This document shows positions 23,389 to 32,959 of a stretch of 36,158 nt of DNA, piece after piece. Source of the stretch: a bacterium (GTDB lineage: Bacteria; Hinthialibacterota; Hinthialibacteria; Hinthialibacterales; Hinthialibacteraceae). The notes under the pieces are model-generated. The model was not told the DNA's origin and made no database searches. It was given only the letters and a program-made list of their open reading frames with translations. How positions within the stretch are numbered: the first letter of the stretch is position 1; every line of letters begins with the position of its first letter. Position numbers and translations under genes: made by a program. The stretch spans positions 1 through 36,158 of the forward strand of contig WGLV01000073.1 of NCBI GenBank assembly GCA_016125385.1, in the 5' to 3' direction.

Positions 23389-24230
23389 GCGGTCCTCCAA
23401 CTATCCTGAATGTGTTTCAATCCGTCGGTGGCGAGTTGTTCCTCGCTCTCAAACATTGAACGCCAGATACAGGTCGCGGCCGCGACCTCGGGCATCGAGC
23501 GTCCGAACGCTTCGATGGTCAGCCAGCGGTCGTACCCGATGGCTTTCAGCGCATCGAAAACAGGCTTCCAGTGAATCTGCCCCGAACCCGGCGTACTTCG
23601 GTCGTTTTCTGAAATATGGACGTGTACGATCCGGCCGCCCGCCTTGCGGATCGAAGCGGCGGGATCTTTCTCTTCCAGATTGGCGTGGAAGGTGTCGAAC
23701 AACAGCCCCAGGTTGGATCGCCCCGCCTGTTCGACCATTCGCAAGCCGTCTTCCAGACTGTTGAAGACGTATGTCTCAAAGCGGTTAAGCGGCTCCATCG
23801 CCAGCACGAGATCCGCCTTTGCGGCGTAGTCGGCCGCCTGTTCCAGCACGTCGCACGCCCAGTTAAACTCATCTTCGGTGCGGCCTCGGCCAACCAGCCC
23901 GCCGCAGGGCGAATACATCGGCCCCACCAGCGTATCGGCGCCGAGTTCCACGCAGGCGTCGATGCAGCGCTCCAGGTGTTCAAGCCCTTTCCGTCTGACC
24001 GCCGCGTCGGGGCTGACCGGGTTGGCTTCGTTCGACATGATGGTGACCGCCGTGCGGCCCAGCCCCAGCCCATCGGCGTGCGCCGCGATTTTCTTCCACG
24101 GCGAACAGGCGGGGTCGAACATGGGCAGTTCAAATCCGTCGTATCCCCATCGCTTGACGTCGTCCAGCACGGAGAAATGGTTTTCGTCGGCCGCCGCCGT
24201 CCACAGCAACAGATTGATTCCGATTTTCAT
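23385..24230 (-). CDS. TIM-barrel sugar epimerase, D-tagatose/D-psicose 3-epimerase-like
   Basis: This 281-residue cytoplasmic protein starts MKIGINLLLWT, as in ketose 3-epimerases. Metal and catalytic residues line up with the known tagatose 3-epimerase set at a constant offset of 6: Glu146 (AMEPLNRFETY), Asp179 (LLFDTFHANLEE, with His182), His205 (VHVHISENDRSTPGSG) and Glu240 (LTIEAFG). The enzyme interconverts C3 epimers of free ketoses with a divalent metal; in this operon a 3-keto or ketose intermediate is a plausible substrate. The fold is shared with xylose isomerase-like and endonuclease IV proteins, so the exact sugar is uncertain. It lies 37 bases downstream of the oxidoreductase gene and is coupled to the DUF1080 gene by an ATGA overlap. 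Confidence 0.87.
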   Translation of the reverse strand: MKIGINLLLWTAAADENHFSVLDDVKRWGYDGFELPMFDPACSPWKKIAAHADGLGLGRTAVTIMSNEANPVSPDAAVRRKGLEHLERCIDACVELGADTLVGPMYSPCGGLVGRGRTEDEFNWACDVLEQAADYAAKADLVLAMEPLNRFETYVFNSLEDGLRMVEQAGRSNLGLLFDTFHANLEEKDPAASIRKAGGRIVHVHISENDRSTPGSGQIHWKPVFDALKAIGYDRWLTIEAFGRSMPEVAAATCIWRSMFESEEQLATDGLKHIQDSWRTA

Positions 24231-24267
24231 GATGGTTGTCTCCCGCGTGGCCGCGTAAAAGCAGGCG

Positions 24268-25419
24268 TCACGCTTTTTTCACGTCAACCCACTGCCCGCT
24301 CTTCGCCGATTGTATGACCGCGTCGCACACGTATTGAGTCTGAAGCGCATTGCGGAAATCGGGCTGCGACTTCACGCCCTTCGCCATATCGTCCAGAAAA
24401 TCGGCCAGCTGATGCACGAACGATTCCGCGTAGCCGATGGCCAGCCCGGGCACCCACCAGTGATCCATGTAGGGTTGCTCGCCGCCGTGGTCGGAGACAT
24501 GAATCGACCGCCAGCCGCGCAGTTTGCCTTCGTCGCCGTGATCGAAGTACGACAGGCGGTGCAGGTCGTGCAGGTCCCAGGCGATCGAGGCGTTTTCGCC
24601 GTTGATCTCCCAGGTGTACAGCGCCTTGTGGCCGCGCGCGTAGCGCGTCGATTCAAAGTTGCCCAGCGAACCGTTTTCAAAACGGCAATGGAAGATGCAG
24701 GCGTCGTCGATGCCCACTGGCTCCATCTTGCCCGATTCGGCGTGCATGCGTTCCTTGACGAAGGTCTCCGTGATCGCGTTCACCTGGGTGATGACGCCGT
24801 TGTGCCACATCGCTGAATCGATGCAGTGAGCCAGCAGGTCGCCTGTCACGCCCGAGCCCGCCGCGTTGACGTCCAGCCGCCAGGTGGCGGCGCCGCCCTG
24901 CGGAACGTCGGTTGAGATGGTCCAGTCCTGCAGAAACTGCGAGCGGTAGTGAAACACTTTGCCCAGCCGGCCTTCATCGATCAGTTGCTTGGCCATCGTC
25001 ACCGCGGGTACACGGCGGTAATTGAACGATACCAGGTTGGGAACCCCAGCCTCTTCGATGGCTTTGGTCATGATCTCCGCCTGCTCGACGTTCAGCGCCA
25101 GCGGTTTTTCGCACAGAATCGCTTTGCCCGCTTTGGCGGCGGCCAGCGCGATCTCCATGTGGGTGTTGTTCGGCGTGCAGATGTCGACCAGATGAATGTC
25201 GTCGCGGTCGATCAGCGCGCGCCAGTCGGTTTCGACGCTTTCATAGCCCCACTGCGCGGCGAAGGCTTCGGCTTTTTCCTTGTTGCGCGCGCAGGCCGCT
25301 TTTAACACCGGCTGATATTCCCGGTCGAAAAACTGGCTGACGACGTGATAGGCGTTGGAATGAGCCCGGCCCATGAAGCCGTACCCGATCATCCCCACGT
25401 TTAACGGCTTTTTGCTCAT
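24268..25419 (-). CDS. Gfo/Idh/MocA-family NAD(P)-dependent sugar oxidoreductase
   Basis: This 383-residue protein has an N-terminal Rossmann fold ([18 protein letters not shown], residues ~6-23), the [19 protein letters not shown] strand, the invariant EKPLALN at ~103-109 with the catalytic Lys, and the C-terminal beta-sheet substrate domain, including [16 protein letters not shown] with the GGG/D-xGxH-D type motif. The family oxidises or reduces cyclic sugars and inositols, often at C3. ATG 25419 follows GGGGGGAA located in the last codons of the upstream epimerase gene; a longer frame extending to 25521 overlaps that gene and is rejected. It is second in the operon. With DUF1080 and epimerases, it probably generates or consumes a 3-keto sugar (inference from the family). 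Confidence 0.92.
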   Translation of the reverse strand: MSKKPLNVGMIGYGFMGRAHSNAYHVVSQFFDREYQPVLKAACARNKEKAEAFAAQWGYESVETDWRALIDRDDIHLVDICTPNNTHMEIALAAAKAGKAILCEKPLALNVEQAEIMTKAIEEAGVPNLVSFNYRRVPAVTMAKQLIDEGRLGKVFHYRSQFLQDWTISTDVPQGGAATWRLDVNAAGSGVTGDLLAHCIDSAMWHNGVITQVNAITETFVKERMHAESGKMEPVGIDDACIFHCRFENGSLGNFESTRYARGHKALYTWEINGENASIAWDLHDLHRLSYFDHGDEGKLRGWRSIHVSDHGGEQPYMDHWWVPGLAIGYAESFVHQLADFLDDMAKGVKSQPDFRNALQTQYVCDAVIQSAKSGQWVDVKKA

Positions 25420-25421
25420 GG

Positions 25422-26324
25422 TCAGTTCCCCCCGTATTTGCGGTTCAGTTCGTCCGCGCCTTCCTTGCAGCGGCGGGTCACGTCCCACGCGTTCGGCCAG
25501 AAACAAAGGTCGATGGTCCACCAGTCGTGCGGCGCGCCGGCGCGGTTCAGCGCGGGCATGATGGCGTCGAAATCGAGTTCGCCGTCGCCGAAGGGCGCGT
25601 GCGTCGAGGTTTCGTCGTCGTGCAGCGTGCCGTCCGAGTCGATAATGTGGATGTGGTTGATTTTGCCCGACAGCTTTTCAATCATCTCCACCACGCCGCC
25701 CGCGAGCGTTTCTTTCTGGCCAGGTTGGCGCGAGGCGTGAACCGCCACCATGTTGGCGTGGCACAGGTCGAACATCACGCCGAAATTATCATCGTTGACT
25801 TCATCGACGATGCGGAACACGTCCGAGGGTTTGTTGAACGCGAAGCCCGGTTCAAATTCCCATGTCACGTAGACGCCCTGATCGGCGGCTTCTTTCGTAC
25901 ACCGTTTCCAGGTTTCGACCACTCGCTTGCGCGCGGCGTCCGCGTCCATCTCTTCCAGAATCGTTGGCGGCTGCACGGTATCGACGCGGATTCCGGGGAT
26001 CCCGGCGTCCTTGCAGAATTTCAGGTTTTTGACGAATTCGTCGACGTAGGGCGTGGTGTCTTCGGTATTGATCAGTTTCTGGGCCCACAGGTTGGCGGCC
26101 AGACCCGAGAACGCCAGCCCGGCGTCCTTCATCTGCTTGACCAGCTCCTGCCGCTGTTCGGCCGAGGGCATGTCGTCAGGGTTGGGATGAGGCGGAAATC
26201 CGCCCAGTTCCACGCCGTCGAAATTCATTTCTTTCAGATTGCGCAGCACTTCATCCCACGCGACCGGATGGTCCTGGTACGGGCCGATGGAATACGCCCA
26301 CGAACCGATGGAAATACGTTTCAT
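25422..26324 (-). CDS. Sugar phosphate isomerase/epimerase (xylose isomerase-like TIM barrel)
   Basis: This 300-residue protein is an AP-endonuclease-2/xylose isomerase-like barrel. It starts [15 protein letters not shown], has [12 protein letters not shown] on strand 2 and [11 protein letters not shown] with the strand-5 Glu. [13 protein letters not shown] supplies Asp/His, and [12 protein letters not shown] and [11 protein letters not shown] follow. The metal residues expected of the family are present; the FGDGELDF phrase resembles inosose isomerase-like (IolE/IolI) relatives. It is divergent from the DTE-like enzyme at 23385, so the operon encodes two different barrels. GGAGG precedes ATG 26324. 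It is the first gene of the operon, and a pair of 10-bp direct repeats lies ~100 bases upstream. The stop is 2 bases before the next ATG. Confidence 0.88.
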   Translation of the reverse strand: MKRISIGSWAYSIGPYQDHPVAWDEVLRNLKEMNFDGVELGGFPPHPNPDDMPSAEQRQELVKQMKDAGLAFSGLAANLWAQKLINTEDTTPYVDEFVKNLKFCKDAGIPGIRVDTVQPPTILEEMDADAARKRVVETWKRCTKEAADQGVYVTWEFEPGFAFNKPSDVFRIVDEVNDDNFGVMFDLCHANMVAVHASRQPGQKETLAGGVVEMIEKLSGKINHIHIIDSDGTLHDDETSTHAPFGDGELDFDAIMPALNRAGAPHDWWTIDLCFWPNAWDVTRRCKEGADELNRKYGGN

Positions 26325-26417
26325 GATTGTTCCTCCCTGAGGTCATATATGGATTTCAAACGAATGATGATGATTTGCTTTTTGAATTCGCTGATTTTCG
26401 CATATTTCCCCCATGCG

Positions 26418-26447
26418 TTTCTAGCACCGGAGACAGTTTTCTAGCGC
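26418..26447. promoter_or_regulatory. Paired direct repeats upstream of the sugar operon (operator candidate)
   Basis: TTTCTAGCAC (26418-26427) and TTTCTAGCGC (26438-26447) are nine-of-ten identical and spaced exactly 20 bases, two helical turns, about 95-125 bases upstream of the operon's ATG. The CTAG core is generally rare in bacterial DNA. A transcription-factor site is inferred. Confidence 0.35.
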
Positions 26448-26475
26448 TTTGCCGCGTATGGGCTTAACAGCGAAA

Positions 26476-26515
26476 ACGCCCCGTCATCCGGTGAATGGCG
26501 GGGCGTATCTTTTTG
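26476..26515 (-). terminator. Terminator after the leucyl aminopeptidase pair
   Basis: ACGCCCCGTCAT (26476-26487) pairs with ATGGCGGGGCGT (26495-26506) through 12 pairs, one a G-T, around a CCGGTGA loop. On the minus strand it is followed by TTTTCG. It lies just downstream of the aminopeptidase gene ending at 26531; on the plus strand it is followed by ATCTTTTT. Confidence 0.8.
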
Positions 26516-26530
26516 CCGTCGAGCGTCGTG

Positions 26531-27991
26531 TTATTTTTTCGCGCGATTTAACAGAAAATGAGTGAACAATCTGACGCCCGCACCCGCCGCGCCCGGAGAG
26601 AAATATCCCACTTCCCGGTTGGGCATCGCCGTTCCCGCTACGTCGAGATGAGCCCATGCCTGCTTTTCGTTGTCATGCTGGGCGAACTGCCTGAGAAACT
26701 CCGCGCCCGCCAGCGTTCCGGCAAGTTTGGGCAGTCCGATGTTCTTGATGTCGGCGACGTCGCTTTTGACGTGATCTCGTAATTCTTCGTACATGGGCAG
26801 CCGCCACACCCGGTCGTCACTGGTCTCGGCCGATTTCATCAGCGACTCGGCGAGATCGTCGTGCGTCGACATCAGCCCGGCGTGGTCCAGCCCCAGCGCG
26901 ATCAACACCGCGCCGGTCAACGTAGCGATGTTAATGATTGACTCGGGCTTGTAATTCTTGGCGATGTAGCTGTTCGCGTCGGCCAGCACCAGCCGGCCTT
27001 CGGCGTCGGTGTTGCCGATCTCCACCGTCTTGCCGCAATAGCCGCGAACCACGTCGCCCGGCTTACAGGCGCGCGGTCCGATCGCGTTTTCCGCCATGAC
27101 GCAGACGAACAGCGCATTGCAGGCCGGGCCCAGCGCCAGCGTATTTTTTAGCGCGCCCGCCACCGCCGCCGCCCCGCACATGTCGAAACGCATATCTTCG
27201 ATGCCGCCGGACGGCTTCAGGTTCAACCCGCCGGAGTCAAAAGTCATGCCCTTGCCCACGAAGGCGGTGCAGGGGGCTTTCTTCTTGCCCCCGCGATACG
27301 ACGCGATGATCAGTTTCGGCGGTTTGGCGCTGCCCTGATTGACCGCCAGGTGCAGGTTCATCCCCTGTTCGCGCAACTCGGCTTCGTTCAACACCTCGAC
27401 GCGGCAGCGTGGATCGTCCCCAACCAGTTTGCGAATGGTCTTCTCGAAAAAATCCGCGTCGGCTACGTCGGCGTTCTCGTTGCCCAGGTCGCGCGCGAAG
27501 TTGACGCCGTCGCAGATCAAAGCCTCGCGCTCGATCGCGGCGCCGCGCTTGCTCAGCACGGTCAGGCGCCAGTCGCGTGGAAGCGGCGCGTCTTCTTTGG
27601 GTGTGAGATACCGGTCCCATTTGTAGAGCCCCAGCGAGGCGCCATAGACGCAGCCCAGCGCCCATGTCTCATCGTCGCGCCACGGGACGATCAACGCCGG
27701 CCGTTTCGGCGTCAGCGGTTTGGTTTGCAGCGCTTTTTTCAGGGCCGCGCCAACCTTGCGCATCGTCCAGCCGCCCGGTTTGTCGCCGCAGCCAACCAGC
27801 ACCACGGCGCGTCCGTCCGCCGTCAGCGGGATGATCTCGCCTTCCTCGCCGCTGAACAGGCCGTGCTCCATCGCCGATTCGATCGCCGTGTTCAAGCCGC
27901 CGAGGTCCGCCTTGGGCTTCTTGCCTTTTTTTATGAAGATGACGGCCTGGCTGACTTCTTTGGGAAGCGTTTTTTGTCCGATGATTTGCAT
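26531..27991 (-). CDS. pepA: M17 leucyl aminopeptidase (copy A)
   Basis: This 486-residue cytosolic metallopeptidase removes N-terminal residues using two metal ions. The active-site set aligns with E. coli PepA at a constant offset of 23: Lys247, Asp252 and Lys259 in VGKGMTFDSGGLNLKP, Asp270 in MRFDMCGAAA, and Asp329, Glu331 and Arg333 in NTDAEGRLVLAD, so it should be active. The N-terminal macro-like domain (1-~160) is diverged. It lies 43 bases downstream of copy B and was probably formed by tandem duplication. The ribosome site is weak (GGAATGA before ATG 27991), which may lower its output relative to copy B. A terminator follows. Confidence 0.93.
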   Translation of the reverse strand: MQIIGQKTLPKEVSQAVIFIKKGKKPKADLGGLNTAIESAMEHGLFSGEEGEIIPLTADGRAVVLVGCGDKPGGWTMRKVGAALKKALQTKPLTPKRPALIVPWRDDETWALGCVYGASLGLYKWDRYLTPKEDAPLPRDWRLTVLSKRGAAIEREALICDGVNFARDLGNENADVADADFFEKTIRKLVGDDPRCRVEVLNEAELREQGMNLHLAVNQGSAKPPKLIIASYRGGKKKAPCTAFVGKGMTFDSGGLNLKPSGGIEDMRFDMCGAAAVAGALKNTLALGPACNALFVCVMAENAIGPRACKPGDVVRGYCGKTVEIGNTDAEGRLVLADANSYIAKNYKPESIINIATLTGAVLIALGLDHAGLMSTHDDLAESLMKSAETSDDRVWRLPMYEELRDHVKSDVADIKNIGLPKLAGTLAGAEFLRQFAQHDNEKQAWAHLDVAGTAMPNREVGYFSPGAAGAGVRLFTHFLLNRAKK

Positions 27992-28034
27992 GATTTCATT
28001 CCATGAGAGATTGGGTTCGACGCGATGCGATGAA

Positions 28035-29477
28035 TCAGGCGCCCGCGCGTTTGAGCAGAAATTCAGTCAGCAGACGCACCCCGTATCCGGTCGCGCCGCT
28101 TTCGTAATACGCTACTGGTTGCTTTGGCTTAGCCGCGCCGGCGATGTCGAGATGCGCCCATTTCTGATTTTTGTCGTCGCATTGCGCGAACTGCCTTAAA
28201 AACTCGCCCGCCGAAATCGTTCCGGCGCACCGGGACAATCCGGTGTTCTTGATATCGGCGATCGCGCTTTTGACATGTTCGGAAAGTTCGGGGTAGATCG
28301 GCAGCCGCCAGGCGCGGTCGTCGCTGGTTTCAGCGGCCAATAGCAGTTCATCCGCCAGCCGGTCGTCGCTGCTCATCAGCCCCGCGTATTCAAAACCCAG
28401 CGCCATCACCACCGCGCCGGTCAGCGTAGCGATATTGACGATCGAATCGGGCTTGTAGTTGCGCGCCATGTAGCTGTTGGCGTCGGCCAGCACCAGCCGC
28501 CCCTCGGCGTCGGTGTTGCCGATCTCGACGCTCTTACCGCAATAACCACGGATTACGTCGCCCGGTTTGAACGCGCCCGGCCCGATGGCGTTTTCAGCGA
28601 AGCCGCAGACGAAATACGCGTTGCATGGCGCTTCGGCTTCGACGATGTTCTTCATCGCGCCCATCACCGCGGCGGCGCCGCACATGTCCATCCGCATGCT
28701 TTCAATGCCGCCGGTGGGTTTCAGGTTGAGCCCTCCGGTATCGAAGGTCAGCCCCTTGCCCACCAGCGCGGTGAACGGTTTTCGCGCGCTGGCGCCCTGG
28801 TATTTCACGATGACGAGTTTCGGTTCCCTGTCGCTGCCCTGATTGACAGCGAGATGCAGGCCGAATCCCTTCTCGCGCAGTTCCGCCCGGTTGAGCAGTT
28901 CCACCGAGGCTTTTGAAGACGATTCCGCCAGTTCGATCATGCGCGCGGCGAGAAATTCCGAGTCGGCCACGTCGGCGTTTTCATTGGCCAGGTCTCGCGC
29001 CCAGTTGACGCCATGCGCGATCCTGATCCATCGTTCCGCCTCGTTTTCATGCGTTGTCTGGATGACGATCTCCGGTTCGGGAGCGCCGTTGGCGCGGGTG
29101 ATGTAACGGTCCCACTTGTACAGCCCCAGCACGGCGCCGTCGATAACTCCGCGCAATGTGGCGGCGTCGTCCACGTCCAGAATGACGCCGATGGGACGCT
29201 TGAACGAAAGCGGTTTGGTTTGCAGCGCTGTTTTAATCAGCTGCCCGCGTTTGCGTGCTGTCGTGTTGGCTTCCACTCCCGCCAGAACCGCTACGGTTCC
29301 ACCGTCGGTCACCGCGCAAACCTCGTCGGGCTTGGCGGAAAACCATTCATCCTTCACCGCCTGGCGGATGCGCTGATTGAGCGATGCGATCGGCGTCCTG
29401 ATCGAGCGTGTTGACGAAGTCAACACGACGTACTGCTGAATGGAAGAGGAGAGTTTAATCTGGGTTTGTATGTTCAT
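28035..29477 (-). CDS. pepA: M17 leucyl aminopeptidase (copy B)
   Basis: This 480-residue paralogue of the downstream gene has the same catalytic set: Lys241, Asp246 and Lys253 in VGKGLTFDTGGLNLKP, Asp264 in MRMDMCGAAA, and Asp323, Glu325 and Arg327 in NTDAEGRLVLAD. The catalytic domains of the two copies are very similar, while the N-terminal 150 residues have diverged strongly. This suggests different hexamer interfaces, mixed hexamers, or different regulatory roles; PepA of E. coli also binds DNA through its N-terminal domain. ATG 29477 is the first in-frame ATG, divergent from the thioredoxin gene across 201 bases that hold no other recognisable gene. The function is well supported; the division of labour between copies is inference. 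Confidence 0.93.
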   Translation of the reverse strand: MNIQTQIKLSSSIQQYVVLTSSTRSIRTPIASLNQRIRQAVKDEWFSAKPDEVCAVTDGGTVAVLAGVEANTTARKRGQLIKTALQTKPLSFKRPIGVILDVDDAATLRGVIDGAVLGLYKWDRYITRANGAPEPEIVIQTTHENEAERWIRIAHGVNWARDLANENADVADSEFLAARMIELAESSSKASVELLNRAELREKGFGLHLAVNQGSDREPKLVIVKYQGASARKPFTALVGKGLTFDTGGLNLKPTGGIESMRMDMCGAAAVMGAMKNIVEAEAPCNAYFVCGFAENAIGPGAFKPGDVIRGYCGKSVEIGNTDAEGRLVLADANSYMARNYKPDSIVNIATLTGAVVMALGFEYAGLMSSDDRLADELLLAAETSDDRAWRLPIYPELSEHVKSAIADIKNTGLSRCAGTISAGEFLRQFAQCDDKNQKWAHLDIAGAAKPKQPVAYYESGATGYGVRLLTEFLLKRAGA

Positions 29478-29678
29478 GAATAATCCCGTATTTGGATTGT
29501 TTCCGATTTGCTTATCGTATTCGTGGAGTCATCCGCAAACAACGCCGCTGCATCTCCGGATGACTTGTCATTTTGTCATGAGTTCGGTTGAACGAGAGAA
29601 AAGAGAAGAGAATCGCTCTAGGCGCCGCAACAATCATTCTTTACCATAACAAGAAACTGATTGATGAGGGGGGAGATT

Positions 29679-30791
29679 ATGACGACTCGCATTGTTCCCG
29701 TTTTTCTGCTGATCGCGTTGCTCGCCGTTGCGTCATCGGCGGCTGAGATCACACCAATGGAGATTGGTTCGAAGGCGATCGACTTCTCGCTGCCTGGCGT
29801 GGATGGCAAGACGTATACCCTCGCCGATTTCGCCGATGCGAAACTGCTGGTCATGATCTTTACCGCCAACCATTGCCCCACCGCACAGGCGTATGAAGAC
29901 CGCATCATTCAGTTGTATCAGGATTACCATGATAAAGGCGTCGCTTTTGTGCTGATCGCCCCCAATGATCCCCACGCGTTGCGTCTCGATGAAATGGGGT
30001 ATACCGACGTCGGCGACACGCTGGATGAGATGAAACTGCGCGCCAGGGATAAAGGCTTCGAATGCCCCTATCTCTACGCGGGCGACAAGCCCGAGTGGAG
30101 CCAGCAGTACGGCCCTATATCAACTCCGCATGTCTTCATCTTCGACGCGCAACGCACCTTGCGTTATCAGGGCAGGATCGACGATAACGAAAAGCCGGAT
30201 CGCGTTACGTCGCATGACGCCCGAAACGCGATCGACGCCCTGCTGGCGGGGCAGACGCCCGCGGTTCAGACCACCAAAACCTTTGGCTGCTCGATCAAGT
30301 GGCCTGACAAACGTCACCTCGTCACTGAAGCGTTTGAAAATTGGGCGAAAGAAAAGGTCGAACTCAACGCGGCGGATGTCGAAAAAGTGAAATCGCTGCT
30401 GAATAATGAAAGCGATCAATACCTGTTGGTGAACGTATGGGCCACCTGGTGCGGCCCCTGCGTAACTGAATTTCCTGAACTCGTCACCATCAACCGCATG
30501 TATCGCCATCGCGATTTCAGAATGGCGACCATCAGCGCCGACCCCATCGAGAATCGTGACAAGGCGCTGAAGTTTCTTACGCGTAACGAGGCCTCGATGG
30601 AAAATTACATCTTTCAGGGAAAGAATAACTATGAACTGATCGAAGCGGTCGATCCTGAATGGGCGGGCGCGTTGCCATACACCGTGCTGATCAAGCCGGG
30701 TGGAGAAATCATTTACCGCTGCATGGAAGCGATCGATCCACTGGCTCTCAAGCGTGAGATCGTCAAAGTCCTTGGCCGCGTTTATCCATGA
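29679..30791 (+). CDS. Secreted protein with two thioredoxin-fold domains
   Basis: This 370-residue protein has a signal peptide (IVPVFLLIALLAVASSAAE). Domain 1 (~25-190) is redoxin/AhpC-like: GSKAIDFSLPGVDGKTYTLADF, then TANHCPTAQ with a single Cys66 where CxxC proteins have a pair, and STPHVFIFDAQ. It is followed by TFGCSIKW (Cys204), a phrase typical of this redoxin branch. Domain 2 (~225-370) has VNVWATWCGPCVTEFPEL with an intact Cys258/Cys261 dithiol and GALPYTVLIKPGGEIIYR. The fusion may pass electrons from a dithiol domain to a one-Cys domain in the periplasm. ATG 29679 has GGGGGGAG upstream; a TTG at 29661 is rejected. It is convergent with the DUF255 gene at 30881. Confidence 0.85.
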   Translation: MTTRIVPVFLLIALLAVASSAAEITPMEIGSKAIDFSLPGVDGKTYTLADFADAKLLVMIFTANHCPTAQAYEDRIIQLYQDYHDKGVAFVLIAPNDPHALRLDEMGYTDVGDTLDEMKLRARDKGFECPYLYAGDKPEWSQQYGPISTPHVFIFDAQRTLRYQGRIDDNEKPDRVTSHDARNAIDALLAGQTPAVQTTKTFGCSIKWPDKRHLVTEAFENWAKEKVELNAADVEKVKSLLNNESDQYLLVNVWATWCGPCVTEFPELVTINRMYRHRDFRMATISADPIENRDKALKFLTRNEASMENYIFQGKNNYELIEAVDPEWAGALPYTVLIKPGGEIIYRCMEAIDPLALKREIVKVLGRVYP

Positions 30792-30817
30792 GATGCAGCC
30801 AGACGATGAACGAATAA

Positions 30818-30850
30818 CAAAGGCGGGGTTTGCATCCCGCCTTTGTTTCT
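30818..30850. terminator. Bidirectional terminator between convergent genes
   Basis: CAAAGGCGGG (30818-30827) pairs with CCCGCCTTTG (30836-30845) around an 8-base loop, followed by TTTCTT on the plus strand. A/T-rich flanks on both sides allow use by both the thioredoxin gene and the DUF255 gene. Confidence 0.82.
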
Positions 30851-30880
30851 TGGCTCATGTTTTTCGCAATACGGCGTTGC

Positions 30881-32959
30881 TTATTCCTCAAGCAACGCCT
30901 CCAGCTCCTCCACGCTTGTCACCGGCTGCTGGCAGGTGAAGTCGCGGCAGACGTACGCGGCGGGCTTTCCGTTCATACTGGTTTTCCCGTCCAGCAGTTC
31001 GCTGATCTCGCCGAGCGTGTCCCTCGCCGCGGGGTAGGCGTATAACACCACTCGCGATGGAATAAAGCGCGCGAAGATCGCCCGCTGATACGCCCTGAGA
31101 TCCTCTTCCGACTCCGCCGCCAGTACGATCTCCCGCGGCCGGTCCATCATGAAATCCAGCGCTGATAACATCTGCGAATACGCCGAGGGAAATTGTTTCA
31201 TCCCCGCGGCGAACGCGTTCAGACACCGGTCCGCGGCGGCGCGGTACTGCGGGTTTCCGGTAAATTCCGCCAGACGGAACAAGCCCAGCGCCGCCATCGA
31301 GTTGCCCGAAGGCACGGCGTTATCCATCGGGTCTTTCGTTCGTGCGATCAAATGTTTGTGCTGGCCGCTGGTATAAAAAAATCCGCCGCCGCGTTCATCG
31401 CTGAATCTCGCGATCATCTCGTCGGCCAGATCGCGCGCCCGTCTTAACCGCCGCGCGTCCCGGCCCGATTCGTACAGGTCGAGCAGCCCGTTGATCAGAA
31501 ACGAATAATCGCTGAGAAAACCGCTGGTATGCGCGCGTTCCTGCTTGCACACGTGCAACAGCCCGCTTTCATCACTCAGGCGTTCATCGATAAAATCGGC
31601 TGCCCGGGCGGCGGCTTCGCCGTAGCGGGGCTCGTCGAATACGACGGCCGCGAGCGCCATCGCCGAGATCATCAGTCCGTTCCAGTCGGTGAGTATCTTT
31701 TCATCACGGCCCGGGTGAACGCGCTGTTCTCTCGCCCCGAAGAGTTTGCAGTTCGCTTTTTTGATCGCCTCGATCGCCTCTTCTTCGCTGAATCCCGATT
31801 CCCGCGCGGCTTTGTTCAGCGGAGTATTGACGTGCAAGATGCTCGTCCCGCCTTCAAAGTTTCCATTGCGATCGATTCCGTAAACCATCTTCACCAGCCG
31901 CGCGAGGCGGTCGTCGCTCAGCGCCTCGTCGATCTCGCGTGGAGTCCAGACGAAAAACTTGCCTTCTTCGCCATCGCTGTCCGCGTCTTGCGTAGAATAA
32001 AAGCCGCCTTCTGGCGAGGTCATCTCGCGTAACACGTAATCGAGCGTCTCTTTCGCGATCTTGCGGTACAACGCCTCGCCGGTCAGTTGATACGCCTCGG
32101 TGTAGGTTTTCGCCAACAGGGCGTTGTCGTATAACATCTTCTCGAAGTGGGGAACCAGCCAGCGTTCGTCAGTCGAATAGCGGTGAAACCCGCCTCCAAT
32201 CTGGTCGTACATGCCGCCTTCCGCCATCTTGCGCAGGCTGAATTCCGCCATGCGTAACGCATCGCGCCGGCCGGTGCGGCGGAAGTCGCGCAATAGCAGC
32301 GCCACGTCCATGCCGTGGGGAAACTTGGGCGCTCCGCCGAACCCGCCATGCTCCGCGTCAAACCGGCTTTCCAGTTGCTGGTACGCCTCGTCGAGCAGCC
32401 CTTCCGAGACTTCGATCCGGCCAACTTCGTGAGTGGTCATTTCGTGCAGGTACGCGGTCAGCTTGTCGGCGGAAGCCAATACCTGATCGCGGTCGTCTTC
32501 CCAGGCGCGTTTGACGCCCTGCAACACGGTCATGAATCCCGGCCTGCCGTACATATCGCGCGGGGGAAAATACGTTCCGCCGTAAAACGGCTTCAGATCC
32601 GGCGTCAGAAAAACCGACATCGGCCATCCCCCCGAGCCTGTCATCGCCTGGACGGAGTTCATGTAGATCTCATCGAGGTCGGGCCGCTCCTCCCGGTCGA
32701 CCTTGATGTTGATAAAGTTCTCGTTCATATAGGCGGCGATGTCTTCGTTTTCAAACGACTCGTGTTCCATCACGTGACACCAGTGACAGGCTGAGTATCC
32801 GATGCTGAGAAAGATCGGCTTCTTTTCTTCGCGAGCCAGAGCGAGCGCTTCGTCACCCCATGGGCGCCAGCCGACCGGGTTATACGCGTGTTGAAGCAGG
32901 TACGGGCTGGTTTCATGAATCAGGGCGTTGGGTTGAGCCGGATTGCCGGATGCGTTCAT
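30881..32959 (-). CDS. DUF255 thioredoxin-domain protein (YyaL / SPATA20 family)
   Basis: This 692-residue cytoplasmic protein opens with [20 protein letters not shown] and the thioredoxin-like [16 protein letters not shown] with Cys58/Cys61. It continues with [25 protein letters not shown] (~200) and [20 protein letters not shown], then an alpha/alpha-barrel-like half with [11 protein letters not shown] and [15 protein letters not shown]. These are the hallmarks of the YyaL/SPATA20 family, in which an N-terminal thioredoxin-like domain precedes a six-hairpin glycosidase-like or N-acylglucosamine-epimerase-like region. The biochemical role is not established. The length is as usual (~690). 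A second thioredoxin-fold gene is its convergent neighbour. No signal peptide is seen. Confidence 0.92.
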   Translation of the reverse strand: MNASGNPAQPNALIHETSPYLLQHAYNPVGWRPWGDEALALAREEKKPIFLSIGYSACHWCHVMEHESFENEDIAAYMNENFINIKVDREERPDLDEIYMNSVQAMTGSGGWPMSVFLTPDLKPFYGGTYFPPRDMYGRPGFMTVLQGVKRAWEDDRDQVLASADKLTAYLHEMTTHEVGRIEVSEGLLDEAYQQLESRFDAEHGGFGGAPKFPHGMDVALLLRDFRRTGRRDALRMAEFSLRKMAEGGMYDQIGGGFHRYSTDERWLVPHFEKMLYDNALLAKTYTEAYQLTGEALYRKIAKETLDYVLREMTSPEGGFYSTQDADSDGEEGKFFVWTPREIDEALSDDRLARLVKMVYGIDRNGNFEGGTSILHVNTPLNKAARESGFSEEEAIEAIKKANCKLFGAREQRVHPGRDEKILTDWNGLMISAMALAAVVFDEPRYGEAAARAADFIDERLSDESGLLHVCKQERAHTSGFLSDYSFLINGLLDLYESGRDARRLRRARDLADEMIARFSDERGGGFFYTSGQHKHLIARTKDPMDNAVPSGNSMAALGLFRLAEFTGNPQYRAAADRCLNAFAAGMKQFPSAYSQMLSALDFMMDRPREIVLAAESEEDLRAYQRAIFARFIPSRVVLYAYPAARDTLGEISELLDGKTSMNGKPAAYVCRDFTCQQPVTSVEELEALLEE

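Noticed and set aside
29440-29649. 69-codon plus-strand frame in the divergent intergenic region
   Set aside because: It overlaps the aminopeptidase start on the other strand and shows no family features.
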